64,000 nt of DNA, taken from contig NC_077247.1 in NCBI RefSeq assembly GCF_947179165.1, positions 45,180,935-45,244,934 on the forward strand, given 5' to 3'. Positions 1-13,318 of the stretch are shown here, in pieces. Numbering within the stretch: position 1 is the first letter of the stretch; each line of letters opens with the position of its first letter. A program made the position numbers and the translations under genes. The notes beneath the pieces are model-generated. The model made no database searches. It saw only the letters and a program-made list of their open reading frames with translations, and had not been told where the DNA came from. This DNA comes from Solanum dulcamara (taxonomy: Eukaryota; Streptophyta; Magnoliopsida; Solanales; Solanaceae).

Positions 1-749
1 TGACTACTTTACCCCTACATAAATTAAATATTAATATCAGTACTTTATTGGTTATAACTTTTGCCCTTTAACCTTCAATTCACATTATTGTCCTAGTTTT
101 TTTATTTGTGTTGCACTAGTATAGTTCTTTGTTTTTTATGACAAAGAAAATCCGCAAGCACTACTCTTTGGGTGCGCACAAGTTAATGCACTAGTATAGT
201 TATTTTCATGTTAGTTATTATTGTTTCTATTTTATGAGCATTCTATAAAGTTACATTATTGTCTTATCGCACTAAATTGTTTGAGAAGTCATACAATTAT
301 TTTATGCGCATTAATTTTCTTATTGATTAAATCGAAAATCGAATCGTTAAGGACCAAAAATTGATAGACCAAAACCAATAAAAAATATCGGTTATTGGTT
401 TAACTTATTTAAAAACTGAAAATCAATAAATCGAACCGACTGATGCACAAGTAGGAAGTAAAATACTTTATGAAAAAACATTTTTCAAAAGAAATTGTGT
501 TTCACTATCCAACATTTTATAAAATTTAGAATTTATTTCAAATATATTAAATGGAAGAAAAACGTTTTTTTTCCCTTTTGATGGAAAAAACTAGTACTAT
601 TATTTTCGTGGCAATAATTATCCTATTGACTATGTATAATACGTTCAATGTTTCTAGAAGAGATATATAATAATTCTTTTATCTTTTTTTACAAATAGGA
701 AATTTTTTAACAGAAGTCAACTAGAAAAGAAAAAAAAAGGTAAACTAGC
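1..749. other. AT-rich upstream region of the ABCB gene
   Basis: I see no coding region here. The stretch is AT-rich. A short phrase around GCACTAGTATAGTT occurs twice (about 112-125 and 189-202). Bases 330-445 contain alternating AATCGAA/CCGATT words that resemble degraded plant DNA-transposon ends, but I could not define borders. The last 100 bases probably contain the promoter of the transporter gene. Confidence 0.5.
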
Positions 750-757
750 TATAAATA
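750..757 (+). promoter_or_regulatory. TATA box of the ABCB gene
   Basis: A perfect TATAAATA lies 133 bases upstream of the first ATG of the ABCB frame at 891. A transcription start near 780-790 would give a 5' leader of about 100 bases, which is ordinary for a plant gene. This is motif recognition only. Confidence 0.55.
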
Positions 758-890
758 CGCTAACCTAATAACAAAAGTATCCTGAAATCTTGATATTTAC
801 TAACCAACTTTCTTATGAAATAGCCCCTTCTTCTCTTCTTCTTGATCTTCTTTAAAACCCTAAAAGTGATATTATAATATATTGTTGAAG

Positions 891-3800
891 ATGGAGGATA
901 ATAATAATAATAATGGAGAAAAAAAAAGAGATGAAGATCAAAAAGTGTCATTCTACAAATTATTTTCTTTCGCAGATAAATTTGATGTTGCCCTAATGAT
1001 AATTGGAACCATTGGAGCTATTGGCAATGGATTAACTCAACCTTTAATGACGCTTATATTTGGCCAGCTTGTTAATTCTTTTGGTTCTTCTAATTATGAT
1101 GAAGTTGTACATAAAATCTCAAAGGTATGTATGTAACACATTTTTTTTTCTTCTTTTAATTTGTATATGTTCTTGTTTATTAATTATGTTGATTAATTTC
1201 TTGGTTTCATGTAATCAAATGAAAGTTGTGACTTTTTAACTACGATTACATAAACTTAAAACTTGCCTTCTAAGGTCTCATTCTACAACAAGAAGAATGA
1301 TAACAAACAGCTTTTATTTTCTTCTTCTGTGGGGGTTGGTTGGTTGGTACAAGGAAAAGCATAAAAATCTTATTTTTAGTTATATATACTGAGAGTATAA
1401 TTATTTTTTAAATAATTGTTATAGTATAATATTCAACAAATTAATACTATAAGCATGTTGGATAGAGTTATAACTGTACATCTTGTTCAATAATACTGAG
1501 AGTCTTAATTTTGTTTAAGAAAAACTACATGTACTGATAATGTAAAAGTGATTTTACACTATTACTTTCTTTTTTTAAAAAAACGAAGAATAAGAATTAA
1601 GAACCCTTAATGGCACCACTCATCAATTAAATTTTCCTTTTTTTATAATAAGATAAGATATTTCAATTAAATTCACTTTTTTTTTCCTTTGTGGCAAACA
1701 TAATTATGATTTTCTCATATAGAATTCAATTTGGTTTTTGCTATGTAATGCAATATATAACTTAATTCAATTTTTTTATTTTGCAAATCCCACTAGAAAA
1801 AGTGGGAAAGATCAAAAGTATATACCTATGTGAACTCTAATTTTTTTCTTATTATCTCACAGTCCAATCAACATTGTAATTTACTGTTCCTAAGTGGTCT
1901 AATAATAAACAACTTTTGACTGAAATGTGTTACTTTTTCTTCTTTAATTAACTTTTCTTTTTGTTCAATTTTTGATTCCAGGTTTCCATTTACTATGTCT
2001 ACCTCGCTGTTGGGTCTGGCATTGCATCCTTTTTACGTAAGTATACACTCGCCTGTATTTTCTTTTTCAAATTATTTTGATATATTTTATTTGAATCGAA
2101 GCTTCTGAATATTATAATATGTATAATAAAAAAAAAGATGTATATATATATATATTTAACATAAAAATACCATAAGTTACTTTCTGAATAAATATTTTTA
2201 TAACTGGAAATTGATTCAAAATAAATGTTATAGTCATATATAGGTTTGTGGGGTACCCTCTCACGTTTATTAGATTATATATATTTCTTTTAAGAGAATC
2301 GGTGCCTTTGCGTGCTTGTTTTATAAAGAGACAAAAGTAGTAAAAGGGCAATTTTCAACCAATTACTACCCCCACCATGTTTAGGAAAATTTGGGTCAGT
2401 AAAATTCCTAAGAAAAGGTAATTTCCCAACATTGTTGTACAATCAATTTAAGGATTGTTTTGGTTTTTGGGTAACCACTTTGGGGCTTGACTAATCTAAT
2501 TTAAATTCTTCTAATGAAAATTCCGGCTCTACGATAACACGACTCTAATCTAAGGATCAAGAATGTGTAAAATGAACTATAACAAAAAACTTGTAAAATT
2601 GAGTTCTTGAACTATGGTAATAGTGCACTCAATATTGAAAATTTTGGCCCTGTAACATTACAGAGATGTCATGTTGGATGGTTACTGGAGAGAGACAAGC
2701 GACTCGAATTCGGGGACTGTATTTGAAGACAATATTGAGGCAAGACATAGCCTTTTTTGACACTGAAACAACCACTGGAGAAGTCATTGGAAGAATGTCT
2801 GGAGATACTATACTCATTCAAGATGCCTTGGGTGAAAAGGTGCAATTTTTTTAATTAATATACAAATGCTAATGCAAATTGACTAATGTTAGTAGTTATT
2901 ATTGATTTTCTTGCAAAATAATCATAACAAACCTATGTTGAATGATTCCAGGTTGGGAAGTTCATTCAATTCCTCTCAACATTTGTTGGAGGCTTCATAA
3001 TCGCGTTTGTTAAGGGATGGCTTCTGTCGATAGTCTTGGTTTCTTGCATACCTGCCCTTGTAATTGCTGGAGGAACTATGGCATTGATCATGTCCAAAAT
3101 GTCAAGTCGCGGACAAGTTGCCTATGCACAAGCTGGAAATGTAGTAGAGCAAACAATAGGAGCAATAAGAACGGTAAAGCCTGATTCAAATATTTCTACA
3201 TATATAATTTTGTATTAGACTTGCAATTTTAATCTGAAAGCTGGATAACTTCAGGTTTCAGCATTCACTGGAGAGAAGCAGGCAATAGATAAGTATGACA
3301 GCAAACTGAAAATTGCCTGTGCTTCTACTGTCCAACAAGGGCTTGTTTCAGGCATTGGACTTGGCATGGTCTTGCTCATTGTTTTTTCTACTTATGGACT
3401 TGCGGTCTGGTATGGTTCCAAACTGATAATAGAGAGAGGTTATAAGGGTGGAGATGTCATCAATGTTATTATGGCTATAATGACTGGTGGAATGTAAGTA
3501 ACTCTCTGTTTAAAGCTGTTGCAATGGAAAATTGGCTTAGGCTAAAGAGTATTGAAACACTTTTGCTTGTTCTCTTTATCAATTTGCAGGTCACTAGGAC
3601 AAACAACTCCATCTTTGAATGCATTTGCAGCAGGACAGGCTGCAGCATACAAAATGTTTGAGACAATCAACCGGAAACCTCTGATTGACACATTTGACAA
3701 GAGTGGGGCTGTGTTGGAAGACATCAAGGGTGAAATTGAGCTGAAAGATGTGTATTTTAGGTATCCAGCCAGGCCAGATGTGCAAATCTTTAGTGGATTC

Positions 3801-6800
3801 TCACTCGTCGTTCCTAGTGGCAAAACTGTAGCTTTGGTTGGGCAAAGTGGAAGTGGGAAGTCCACAGTTATCAGTTTACTGGAGAGATTCTATGATCCTG
3901 AAGCCGGAGAAGTATTAATAGATGGTGTCAATTTGAAGAAATTTCAACTCAAATGGCTAAGGCAACAGATGGGATTGGTAAGTCAGGAACCTATCCTGTT
4001 TGCGACAACCATAAAAGAGAATATCAGTTATGGTAAAGAAAATGCTACTGAAGATGAGATTAAGACAGCCATTGAACTTGCTAATGCTGCTAAGTTCCTC
4101 TATAAGCTTCCTCAGGTAATATACAAACTCCCCTTTATTCCATGTTCACACTTATAATTAGCTGTTAAATAGGCAAACGAATGGGAGATTCATTGTTTTC
4201 ATTGTGGGTTCTGTAGGGGCTAGACACTATGGTAGGTGAGCATGGAACACAACTATCTGGTGGACAAAAGCAAAGACTCGCAATAGCAAGGGCTATCTTA
4301 AAGAACCCAAGAATACTCCTCCTTGATGAAGCTACAAGTGCACTTGATGCTGAATCAGAGCGAATCGTGCAAGAAGCACTTGAAAAAGTCATGGCAAATA
4401 GAACGACCGTTGTTGTTGCTCATCGTCTAACAACCATTAGAAATGCTGATCTTATAGCGGTGGTGAATGCTGGAAAACTACTAGAAAAAGGTAAAAATTC
4501 TAAAGAACTTTTATGACTTTACTTTTGTGTATAACTAAACCATATTCCTTCTTTTTCTTCATCATGAAAATAGGAACACATACTGAGTTAATACAAGATC
4601 CAAATGGAGCATATTCCCAGCTTGTGAGAATGCAGGGAGGGAATAGAGAAGAAGAAAACATGAAAAATATGGACCTTGATAAGGTGGATTTAACCACAGA
4701 TTTGGATAATAACCTGAGCAGGTCATCAAGCCAGCGATTGTCAGCAATGAAGCGATCGACAAGCCATGGATCATCTAGACATTCTTTCACACTAAGCTAT
4801 CCTGTTCCTGGGCTAATTGATATTCACGAAGCGGAAATAGGAAATGAGGAAATGAAAAAAGAAGATAAGGGAAGCTTAGAGAAACGAAAGAAAGTTTCTA
4901 TTAGGCGGCTTGCTAAACTAAACAAACCTGAGCTTCCATATCTGTTACTTGGATCGTTGGCTGCAATAATACATGGTCTGATTTTCCCGTTATTTGGACT
5001 CTTACTCGCGACAGCTATTAAAATATTCTTTTACCCACCACACAAGCTGCGAAGTGAATCAAGATTCTGGGCACTCATGTATCTTGGCCTCGGTGTGGTA
5101 ACTTTGCTAGTTGTACCTTTCCAGAACTACTTATTCGGAGTTGCAGGGGGGAAATTGATTGAGAGGATTCGTTCTTTGACCTTTAAGAAAGTAGTCCACC
5201 AAGAAATCAGCTGGTTCGATGATCCTGCACATTCAAGGTTTGTTAACAAATCAATAAGAATTAAATCCTTCCTTTACTCCCTCTATCTTAAGTACTTAAC
5301 AGAGTGCTATAGGCTAAAAAAGTGAAATTTTCTTGATTGCAGTGGTGCAGTTGGTGCAAGGTTATCAACTGATGCTTCCACGGTCAGGACTCTTATGGGT
5401 GATGCACTGGCACTTATTGTACAGAACATAGCAACTGTAGTAGCTGGCCTCGTGATAGCCTTCACTGCCAATTGGATTTTAGCACTTATAATCCTTCTTG
5501 TGTTGCCTTTAATTGGTTTGCAAGGATTCCTCCAGACCAAGATGTACAAAGGCTTTAGTGCTGATGCAAAGGTATTCCATCTTTTCTCATCTTTAAAAAA
5601 TCGATTACATTCAAACAAGCTTGAATTAATTTAAAAATGGATTCTCATTTTTCCAGGTGATGTATGAAGAAGCTAGCCAAATAGCAAACGATGCTGTCGG
5701 GAGTATAAGAACAGTGGCATCATTCTGTGCAGAGGAAAAAGTGATGGACATGTACCAGAAGAAATGTGAAGGTCCGATGAAGCAAGGAGTGAAGATAGGA
5801 GTTGTTAGTGGAGCTAGCTTAGGTTTTGGCTCATTTATACTGTATTGTACAAATGCCTTCTGTTTCTTCATAGGATCTGTCCTTATTCATCATGGATTAG
5901 CAACATTTGGCCAAGTTTTTAAGGTAAAGTCTCTCGGTTTTCTCTTCCTTCTCAGCTCTTGCATATCAATACTTATTTTCTGAAAAGAATTTATAATGTT
6001 GCAGGTTTTCTTTGCATTGACTCTATCAGCTGTTGGAGTTACTCAAAGCACAGGAATGGCTCCAGATTATAACAAAGCCAAGGATTCTATAGCCTCTATA
6101 TTTGAAATTCTTGATAGAAAACCCAAGATTGACTCCAGTTCTGATGTTGGCACTACTTTAGCTGCTGTCCGCGGAGATATTGAATTCAAACATGTGAGTT
6201 ACAGGTATGCAACTCGCCCGGATGTCCAAATCTTCAAGGATTTATGCCTAACTATCCCTTCTGGAAAGGTATTTTCGAGTACTCCCTTTACATTATAACG
6301 TACTTCATCTTTTATTCAATTGGCTTAATTTTTTTTCCCGGTTCTCTTTGTAGACTGTTGCTCTAGTGGGAGAGAGTGGAAGCGGGAAATCAACTGTCAT
6401 TAGCCTGATAGAGAGGTTCTATAATCCTGAATCAGGAGAGATATATTTGGATAGTGTGGAAATCAGACAATTTAAGCTAAGTTGGCTAAGGCAACAAATG
6501 GGCCTGGTTAGTCAAGAACCAATACTGTTTAACGAAACAATTCGTGACAACATTGCATACAGCAGACAGGGGAATGCAACAGAAGAAGAGATCATTCAAG
6601 CAGCAAAATCAGCAAATGCACACAACTTTATATCTTCATTGCCTCAAGGATATGATACATCGGTTGGGGAAAGAGGGATACAATTATCAGGTGGACAAAA
6701 GCAAAGAATAGCTATTGCAAGAGCTATACTGAAGGATCCAAAGATTCTTTTGCTAGATGAGGCAACAAGCGCATTAGATGCAGAATCAGAACGTATAGTT

Positions 6801-6998
6801 CAAGAAGCATTGGATCGAGTAATGGTAAATAGGACAACCGTGGTTGTAGCTCATCGCTTAACCACCATCAAAGGTGCTGATGTCATTGCTGTTGTGAAGA
6901 ATGGATTCATTGCTGAGGAAGGAAGGCATGATGTTCTTATGAACACAAAAGATGGAGTTTATGCATCCTTAGTAGCATTGCATATGACTTCAGCCTGA
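891..6998 (+). CDS. ABCB-type (MDR/P-glycoprotein) full-size transporter, 12 exons, intact
   Basis: Exons: 891-1124, 1982-2036, 2664-2839, 2952-3173, 3255-3493, 3590-4115, 4217-4490, 4574-5237, 5343-5571, 5657-5923, 6005-6268, 6354-6998. All introns are GT-AG and the frame is open, giving 1264 residues, normal for plant ABCB proteins. Order is TMD1, NBD1, a charged linker, TMD2, NBD2. NBD1 has Walker [10 protein letters not shown] (about 393-401), signature LSGGQ (497-501) and Walker B ILLLDE (517-522). NBD2 has GESGSGKST (1056-1064), LSGGQ (1161-1165) and ILLLDE (1181-1186). Both ATPase sites look complete. I start at ATG 891 because the two in-frame codons before it are TTG and AAG. The sequence resembles the Arabidopsis ABCB4/11/21 group and the Coptis alkaloid transporter MDR1, so auxin or alkaloid-like substrates at the plasma membrane are possible. 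The substrate cannot be read from sequence. Exon 2 is unusually small (55 bases). Confidence 0.96.
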
Positions 6999-7152
6999 TT
7001 ATTTCTTCATCTTGTGACCAAGAATTAGATTAGGTCTATTTTTGTGTTTCTTTTTTTCCTTACTCATATATACATTTATCCTTTTCTTTTTTTCTGATGT
7101 AGCTGAAATGTAGTCTATTGGGGTATAATCTGATTTGTATCAGAAAATATTA

Positions 7153-7246
7153 AAAAGGGCAGCCCGGTGCACTTAAGCTCCCGCTATGCGCAGGGTCCGG
7201 GGAAGGGCCCGACCACAAGGGTCTGTTGTACGCAGCCTTACCTGGC
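7153..7246 (-). mobile_element. 5'-truncated tRNA-derived SINE (Au/TS-like 3' half)
   Basis: A GC-rich block starting GGGCAGCCCGGTGCACTTAA and running through CCGCTATGCGC and GTACGCAGCCTTACC stands out from the AT-rich flank. I recognise it as the 3' half of a common Solanaceae SINE, read here in reverse. The tRNA-like head with Pol III boxes A and B is missing, so this is a dead truncated copy. It lies about 150 bases after the ABCB stop and may be within its 3' UTR. The family name is from memory. Confidence 0.75.
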
Positions 7247-7503
7247 ATATATTGTGAATGAATAATCTTACTTTTCTTGATAAAATTCTTTTCTGATATA
7301 TTTTTCTTCAATGTGTTGATCATGACCTCTTTGTCGGATTATTACATCACACTAGGAACTGAATGTTGATGAAACACAACTTCTAAAGAAGATTAATACA
7401 TAGTAACAATAACTAGAAGAAAATAATCCACAAGTATTTAATCATATAGAGGATTACTACTTTAACATAATTCATAAGTAGCTAGGGTCAATGCTGTCGA
7501 GTT

Positions 7504-10500
7504 TCAACTTGCTGGATTCTCAAAATTTTCAATTCTCATAACATCTAAGTACGATTTCTTATCAAGTTTCCGAGAAAATAAACCTCTGAAATAATCTGCA
7601 GCTCCAATACTTCTGAACTTTGCTGGATTTTTAGCAGAAATGATGCTCGGAGCAGGACAAATTTGTCCGTCAAGTTTTGTGTTGTAAAATGTTGCAATTG
7701 AGAGTCTTTCCTTTTCGCTGTTAACCATTGCCCTGTGCTCAATGCTACGGTAGGCTCCATTAGTCACTATCTGCAAATAAATACATAGATAATGGTATGT
7801 CAGACTCATTAAAACTATTATACGCTTGTAGAATTCATTTGAAGTCTAAACATTTATGGAGTTAGTATTTTAACTATATATACTTCTCATTTAACAGAGC
7901 ACAGAATATCAAAAAGTATAGAAACAACAGTTTGATGCGCAAAACCAGCACATGATCTGTTAATAAATGTAGTACAAAACAATGTTTTATACTCCTTTAA
8001 ACGTTCTGTAGCAAGAAATGATGTATTATGTTATACTAAGTCCTTCACGTAAATTGCTTCAAACAGGTAAATCAATCATTTTTCCTTATTAATCCTCTCA
8101 TACCTACTAATTTATGTACCAATATTTTGAATATTGGCACTAACAGTGTAAAAGATATTTACACAATAATCACTTCTAGGTAACTACAAGCTATATGTAG
8201 CTCGAATTCCTCAAAAAGTAGTGCATTTTTTTGGAAAATCAGGGTACAACAACATTTATTGCAGAATCCAAGCAACATAGTGAAGGTGATCATAACAGCT
8301 TAATTACCTCCAAGATATCACCAATGTTGATAATGAAAGCATTAGGAAGAGGACTAATAGGAATCCACAGGCCATCTTTCTTGATTTGAAGTCCTTCCAT
8401 TTGGTTGAGTTGAAGGAGAATTGTAAGGCCTACTGCATCTGAATGAGGAGTGAGTCCTATCACTTTCTCTGGTTGTGGACATGCAGGATAGTAATTCATC
8501 CTCATTGATTGCATTCCTTCTCCAAACAGTTCCCTTATGTATTCTTCATCCATATTCAATGCTTTTGCTACAAAATCAATCATCTTTAAAGCCAGTTTTT
8601 TCAATTCAGCTGCATATAGTTCCACTGTTCTTCTGTTTCAATACAACAACTAATTAACCAATATCCTGTATTTTTAGTGGGCATGAGACATTGGTGTCTC
8701 AAATTAACTCGGATTTAACTTATGTATACTAACAATAATATCAACAACTTCAACACTCTGATTAGTGTATTCTAACCTATGTTACTTTCCAAGAACGTTG
8801 ACGCACTCATGTACGAGTCCTTCAAAATTACACTACTTTAGGAAGATACTTTTGAAGAGTCCGAGCAACAATTCATTAATATTGGACTAGAGGGAGTATT
8901 GTATTATATGATAAGTTCGTTCAAACAAGAATAAACACATTTTATTTTTTAATAAAAAGCTTTTATAGCCACTATGAAATACTAGTTCAATACCACAAGT
9001 TTCAAAGTTTGATAGCCATAACAAGACATATTTAGTATCACAAAATTCCAAAATTTTCATTCAAACTTGTATCAAGGCAAAATATCACAAACAAAAGGAG
9101 GACCACTAAAGATTATAATGGAATGAATGAGATCCCTCTACCTTTAAACATATGGGATAATTTCCTTTAAATGAGCTCTATGCAATGAGAATCTAAATTA
9201 GTCGGGATAGTAAATTCCGGATATCAAATTGCTAGGGGAATACCTGAATGGTTGAGGGAGGTGGGAGAAAATATGTTGTTTTCTGAAATAAGTAGGGAGG
9301 GTTGTCAAGAAAAACATATCAGCCCAGTCAAGTTTCTGTTCCTCAGAAACAACAAAAGCTTGTCCATAACCATCCATATCACCATCCACTTGCTTCAACA
9401 TTTCCTTTTCTTTTGGTGGCAGGTTGAAGAAATCTTGAGTATCCTTTTTTACTTTCTCAACTAATGTACCACTCACTCCATGGTTTATCACCTGTAATTA
9501 TCAATTACAGTAGTAAGGAATTTTATATGCAATAAAATAAAAAAATTGAGAACATAACTCCATTCACTACAAAAAAAAAAATCACTACTGAAAAATATTA
9601 TCCGGGGCTATTCTCACAAATATTTCGATTGAATCAGTGAGAAAAGAAAAAATAGTAGTATTTCTACACTATAAAAATTAGGAAGTTTCCTAGTTTTCGA
9701 GTGAAAATTTATTTTCCACCGTGCATTTTCTCAGTGAGTTGATTCGATGGAAAAATCATATTTTATAACATAAATTTTTCATTAATTCGCGATGAGAAAA
9801 ACCTATATTTTTAATAGTGAAGGTCTAAATCAAATTTAATTTGTACGTACAGATATTAGCATCCACTAAAATCCTTGTATATGGGTTAGTTTGGGTAGTC
9901 GACAAAATTTTACTAAAATTATAGTGCAGGGATACTTAAATTGTTATAGAGAAGCAAATCAGATCTCAGATAAACTAGCCACTTTTGAGCTTTCAAAACA
10001 TAAGGTATGCTTTTTTTCTTTTGCAACATATCCTCGAAAATATCAAGAGAGGATCCCTTATGTTACTATATATCCTATATTCCCCTTTACAGTTAAACTT
10101 AATGCCAATTGTAATTTGTTGATTTTAAATTGTAAAGGTATGGGCCTGTCCACAACATCGTCTTGTTCATGTATTTTGCTGTGTTCTTTTTAAGAGGAAA
10201 TTTCACAATTAACTATTATAATTATTTTAATTATGTTATTTAACTACAATTTGTTTAATTATGCTTTATAGTTATAGTTTTGTTTTTTATGGATTTTTTT
10301 TTTGTATATTTCGTTTATCAATATACAAACAAAGTAAGTGTATATAAATTTTATATTTATACATTTTTCAAAACTCCATTTGTATATGCTTGCCAATATA
10401 CAAACAAACTAAGTAGGTATAAATTCTATATTCAACATTAAAGAATTTTTCCAAACTTATATAAATCAAATGTATCAACAAATCATATACAAATAGCTAG

Positions 10501-11186
10501 GGTAAGTATATACCAAATCCGGATTTATACAATTAGGAACCGAATTATACAAATTCTAGATTTATATAATTAGAAACCAATTTATACAATTAGAAACCAA
10601 TTTATACAAATTTAGATTTATACAATTAGAAATTGAATTATACAAATTAAATAGAAAAATTAATTAAAATGTATCCGTATTTAATAATTAATTGAAACTA
10701 TAACTTAATTACATAATAACCATTAAATGTTTATCATTTGACGTAATTTACCCATGAAATAATTGTGATCAGATTAAATTTCAAGGCTAAAATAATCTCA
10801 CTTATATTATTTTCCTTTCTTTATCCCCTTAATGATACTTGTGTATAATTATACTACAAAATTTTAATAGCAAAAAACGAAAACAAGCTTAGTAAAATTA
10901 TACTAATACTACTTATGTTGCAATTAAAATTAACCTGGAAAAATCCCCATTCTCTGCAAGCAGAATCAAACTTCTTGAATTCGAATTCATCGCCAAGAAG
11001 CAAGCTTTCCATATTGATTATTGGGATTTTATAATCATCAGATTCGATCATCGGAGGAGGAAGAAGTTGTTGATCAAATCTCAGGTAACGCGCCGGGACT
11101 TTTTCCGGTGAGCCTTTCACCAGTTCTTGAACACTTGGCACCGGCAAAGATCCCCCTAGCTTAGACAAATTGTTTTCCTCCATCAT
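7504..11186 (-). CDS. Gene A: SRG1-like 2-oxoglutarate/Fe(II) dioxygenase, intact
   Basis: Exons in coding order: 11186-10935, 9491-9244, 8632-8308, 7770-7504 (252, 248, 325 and 267 bases), giving 363 residues, the usual SRG1/DOXC length. Introns are GT-AG. The N-terminal DIOX_N region contains the VPSVQEL start typical of SRG1 proteins and ends in WGFFQ, followed by VINHGV in exon 2. The double-stranded beta-helix domain has iron ligands H230, D232 (PHSDA) and H287 (EHR), and the 2-oxoglutarate motif RLS (R297, S299); NYYPACP is also present. All catalytic residues are there. Two adjacent ATGs (11186 and 11183) could start the protein; I chose the first. Such enzymes hydroxylate or demethylate small molecules in the cytosol, but the substrate is not predictable. 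A TATA-like stretch is at 11267-11275. Intron 1 (9492-10934) carries repeats. Confidence 0.93.
9565..9819. mobile_element. CACTA-like non-autonomous element (candidate) in intron 1 of gene A
   Basis: The stretch begins CACTACAAAAAA and ends TTTTTAATAGTG, giving CACTA/TAGTG termini. Inside it, TCAGTGAGAAAA and TTTTCTCAGTGAG form a subterminal inverted pair. Size (255 bases) and termini suit a CACTA-type MITE. The flanking triplets (ATT and AAG) do not match, so there is no target duplication and the call is tentative. Confidence 0.4.
10200..10745. repeat. AT-rich degenerate repeat region in intron 1 of gene A
   Basis: Bases 10518-10650 repeat the word TTATACAATTAGAAACC four or five times with changes, roughly every 20-25 bases. 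The wider block contains diverged half-repeats such as CAATATACAAACAAA at about 10319 and 10395. It looks like an old MITE or minisatellite. I see no coding potential. Confidence 0.45.
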
Positions 11187-12135
11187 AATCACTAACTCAT
11201 ATTTTTTGTTCTAATCCTAATTAATACTAACAAATATATAGTCACACCTAACCTCGATCGTGATACTATATAGTAGAAGAAAAATATAACATTTGTTTAA
11301 TAATATGCATTGACATTTACGTAATCAAAGGGGCGGACCGGCCTGCTGCATTAATTAAGGATTAATTTGAACTTATTAATTAGCTTTGATTCAAACTCTG
11401 TATAAATGTGTATATATTAATAATCACTAAATTAGTATGAAAATTAGATTTTAAACTCAATAAATCAAATCTATTTATATATATTAGGAGAGACAATAAC
11501 TGTCACATATCACCACCACAAAAAAAAAAAAAAGCAGAAAAGTTCTCCAAACCAATTAGAAGGTCAAAGGCTCGACCTGATCTACAAACAAAACCTTTAA
11601 AAAGGAAATTTAGTCATGTATAAGAAACAAGTGAAGTCTTGATCAATTAGTAATGCTATTAAGAAAATGAGACATTTGACCTAACCTATTCAACTCAAAA
11701 AAATAATAATTATTTATATGTGGTTATACAAAGATACATTATTTATACACCGTACATATAATGTATGAGAATGTGTATGTATTGTATAATACTAATGTAT
11801 ATACATTGTTTACATATTATATGATTGTGGTAATGATTTAATGGTCATTAGAAGATACAAAAACATATATATAACAAGGTGATTTATCATAGTTAATTTT
11901 GATCTAGTCATTTAGGACTTCTTATTTTCATTATTTTCTTGTTTGTGTGTATGTAGTCAATTAAGTAGTACTATTTTTATTTTGTTGTTTTTAATTTATG
12001 ATTAAAGGAAAATTCATAAGATTTAATTTGGTTTATTTTTTAAACATTAATTAATTTAAAAAATTAATTCATGGTACATAAATAAAAATGGCAATTAAAT
12101 TAATAGTTGTAAATAGTAGTATATAGATTTGTACC
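11187..12135. other. Spacer upstream of gene A
   Basis: No open frame of note. It should contain the gene A promoter on the minus strand, with a TATA-like ACTATATAGT at 11266-11275, about 80 bases before the ATG. The rest is AT-rich, with GTATA/TACAT-rich simple sequence around 11740-11830. Confidence 0.4.
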
Positions 12136-13318
12136 GGTATGTGACAACATTTTTTTGTTGTGGGTCATATTTAAGATTGGACAACTTTATCTGATCAAGA
12201 ATCCAGACACAAAAATCTTAATATTATCTTAATGAGGAGAATTTCGAAAGTGACTGCAATGGGCAGAAATCTCATTCTTGATCTAAATGACGAACAATTT
12301 TCTTTTGTTTGCTAATTTTAGAAATAATAATGATGACATATTATTTGTAGATTAATGCTCGAGAAAACGACATAAATATTATATTATCTTATCTCTTATG
12401 TATTTGATTGCGTAAATTCTAATAAAGCACAAAATCCGCTCACACAATTCAGCATAGCTTTAGTTAGGGCTTTACAGGTAAACCGCACCAACTCGACAAA
12501 TCGAATCAAATCGGAAAAAAAATCCGATTAGTGATTTGGTTTGATTTGATTTGATTTGGTGTTTGGAAAAAAAAATCCGACCATTATAGGGTTGGTTTGA
12601 TTTTAACTAAAAAAAGTCAAACTGAACCCAAACCGATCCGGTTATAGATATACTACTTTTAAATTATGTTATACATAAAAATATTTATTAAAATGTAATT
12701 TATAAATATATTTTTAAAATTTTTCATAATTTTTGTTTTCTTTCTTACATTTAGATTTGGACTTGAGAAGCCATCTAAATAATATACAAAAAAATTCCAT
12801 CTTATAAAGTTATATTATAAAGTTAAAACTTCAAACAGTGTTCTGCCTCCATCTTATATATTGATATTTTGTACTAGAACACTTTTTAAGAAGCACTGTT
12901 ATGTGCTTTTTATTAGATACTATGAAAAATCCAAGAAATCCCAAAAAATCCGAAAAAACCCGAAAAACTCGAGAAAAATTGATATCGAAAAACTCGATTT
13001 TTATTGGTTTGATTTGGTTTATAGATTTAATAATCCGACACAAATAATTTAATTTGATTTATAAAAAATCTGAACCAACCCGATCCATGTACACCCCTAA
13101 CTTTAGTTATTTCTTTTTTCTTCAACAAAAAGCTTTGGTAATTCTCACTTAAAACTATGTTGGGAAGAAAATCGTCATATATTTATTGAAAATTCAAAAA
13201 GTAATTAATCCAGTAATTATTAGCCAACATATTGCATCATCCTCAATAGGCCTCCACGATCACAATAACCACCAATCACCATAAAATTTCTTTAAAATAT
13301 TTTGTTGATATGTAGTAT
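12136..13318. repeat. Segmental duplication, copy 1 (interrupted by a DNA element)
   Basis: This stretch matches 14232-14613 in the same orientation. Both contain GGACAACTTTATCT, ATATTATATTATCTTATCTC, GTATTTGATTGCGTAAATT, CTTCAACAAAAA and CATATATTTATTGAAAATTC in the same order. Copy 1 differs by a 634-bp insertion (12467-13100) and by about 110 extra bases after 12222. It probably arose when the dioxygenase gene unit was duplicated. Confidence 0.75.
12467..13100. mobile_element. 634-bp non-autonomous DNA transposon with target-site duplication
   Basis: The element is flanked by the direct repeat CTTTAGTTA (12458-12466 and 13101-13109). Its ends are an imperfect inverted pair: GGGCTTTACAGG on the left, and GGGGTGTACATGG when the right end is read on the other strand. 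The subterminal parts are rich in CCGAACC/GGTTTGATT-type words, again inverted. The paralogous segment near 14430 lacks the whole element, confirming insertion. A 9-base duplication suggests a Mutator-like element; an 8-base reading would fit hAT. It has no transposase. Confidence 0.75.

Noticed and set aside
9891..10193. A 100-codon plus-strand frame inside intron 1 of gene A
   Set aside because: It has no recognisable motif, low-complexity composition, and lies antisense in an intron with repeats.
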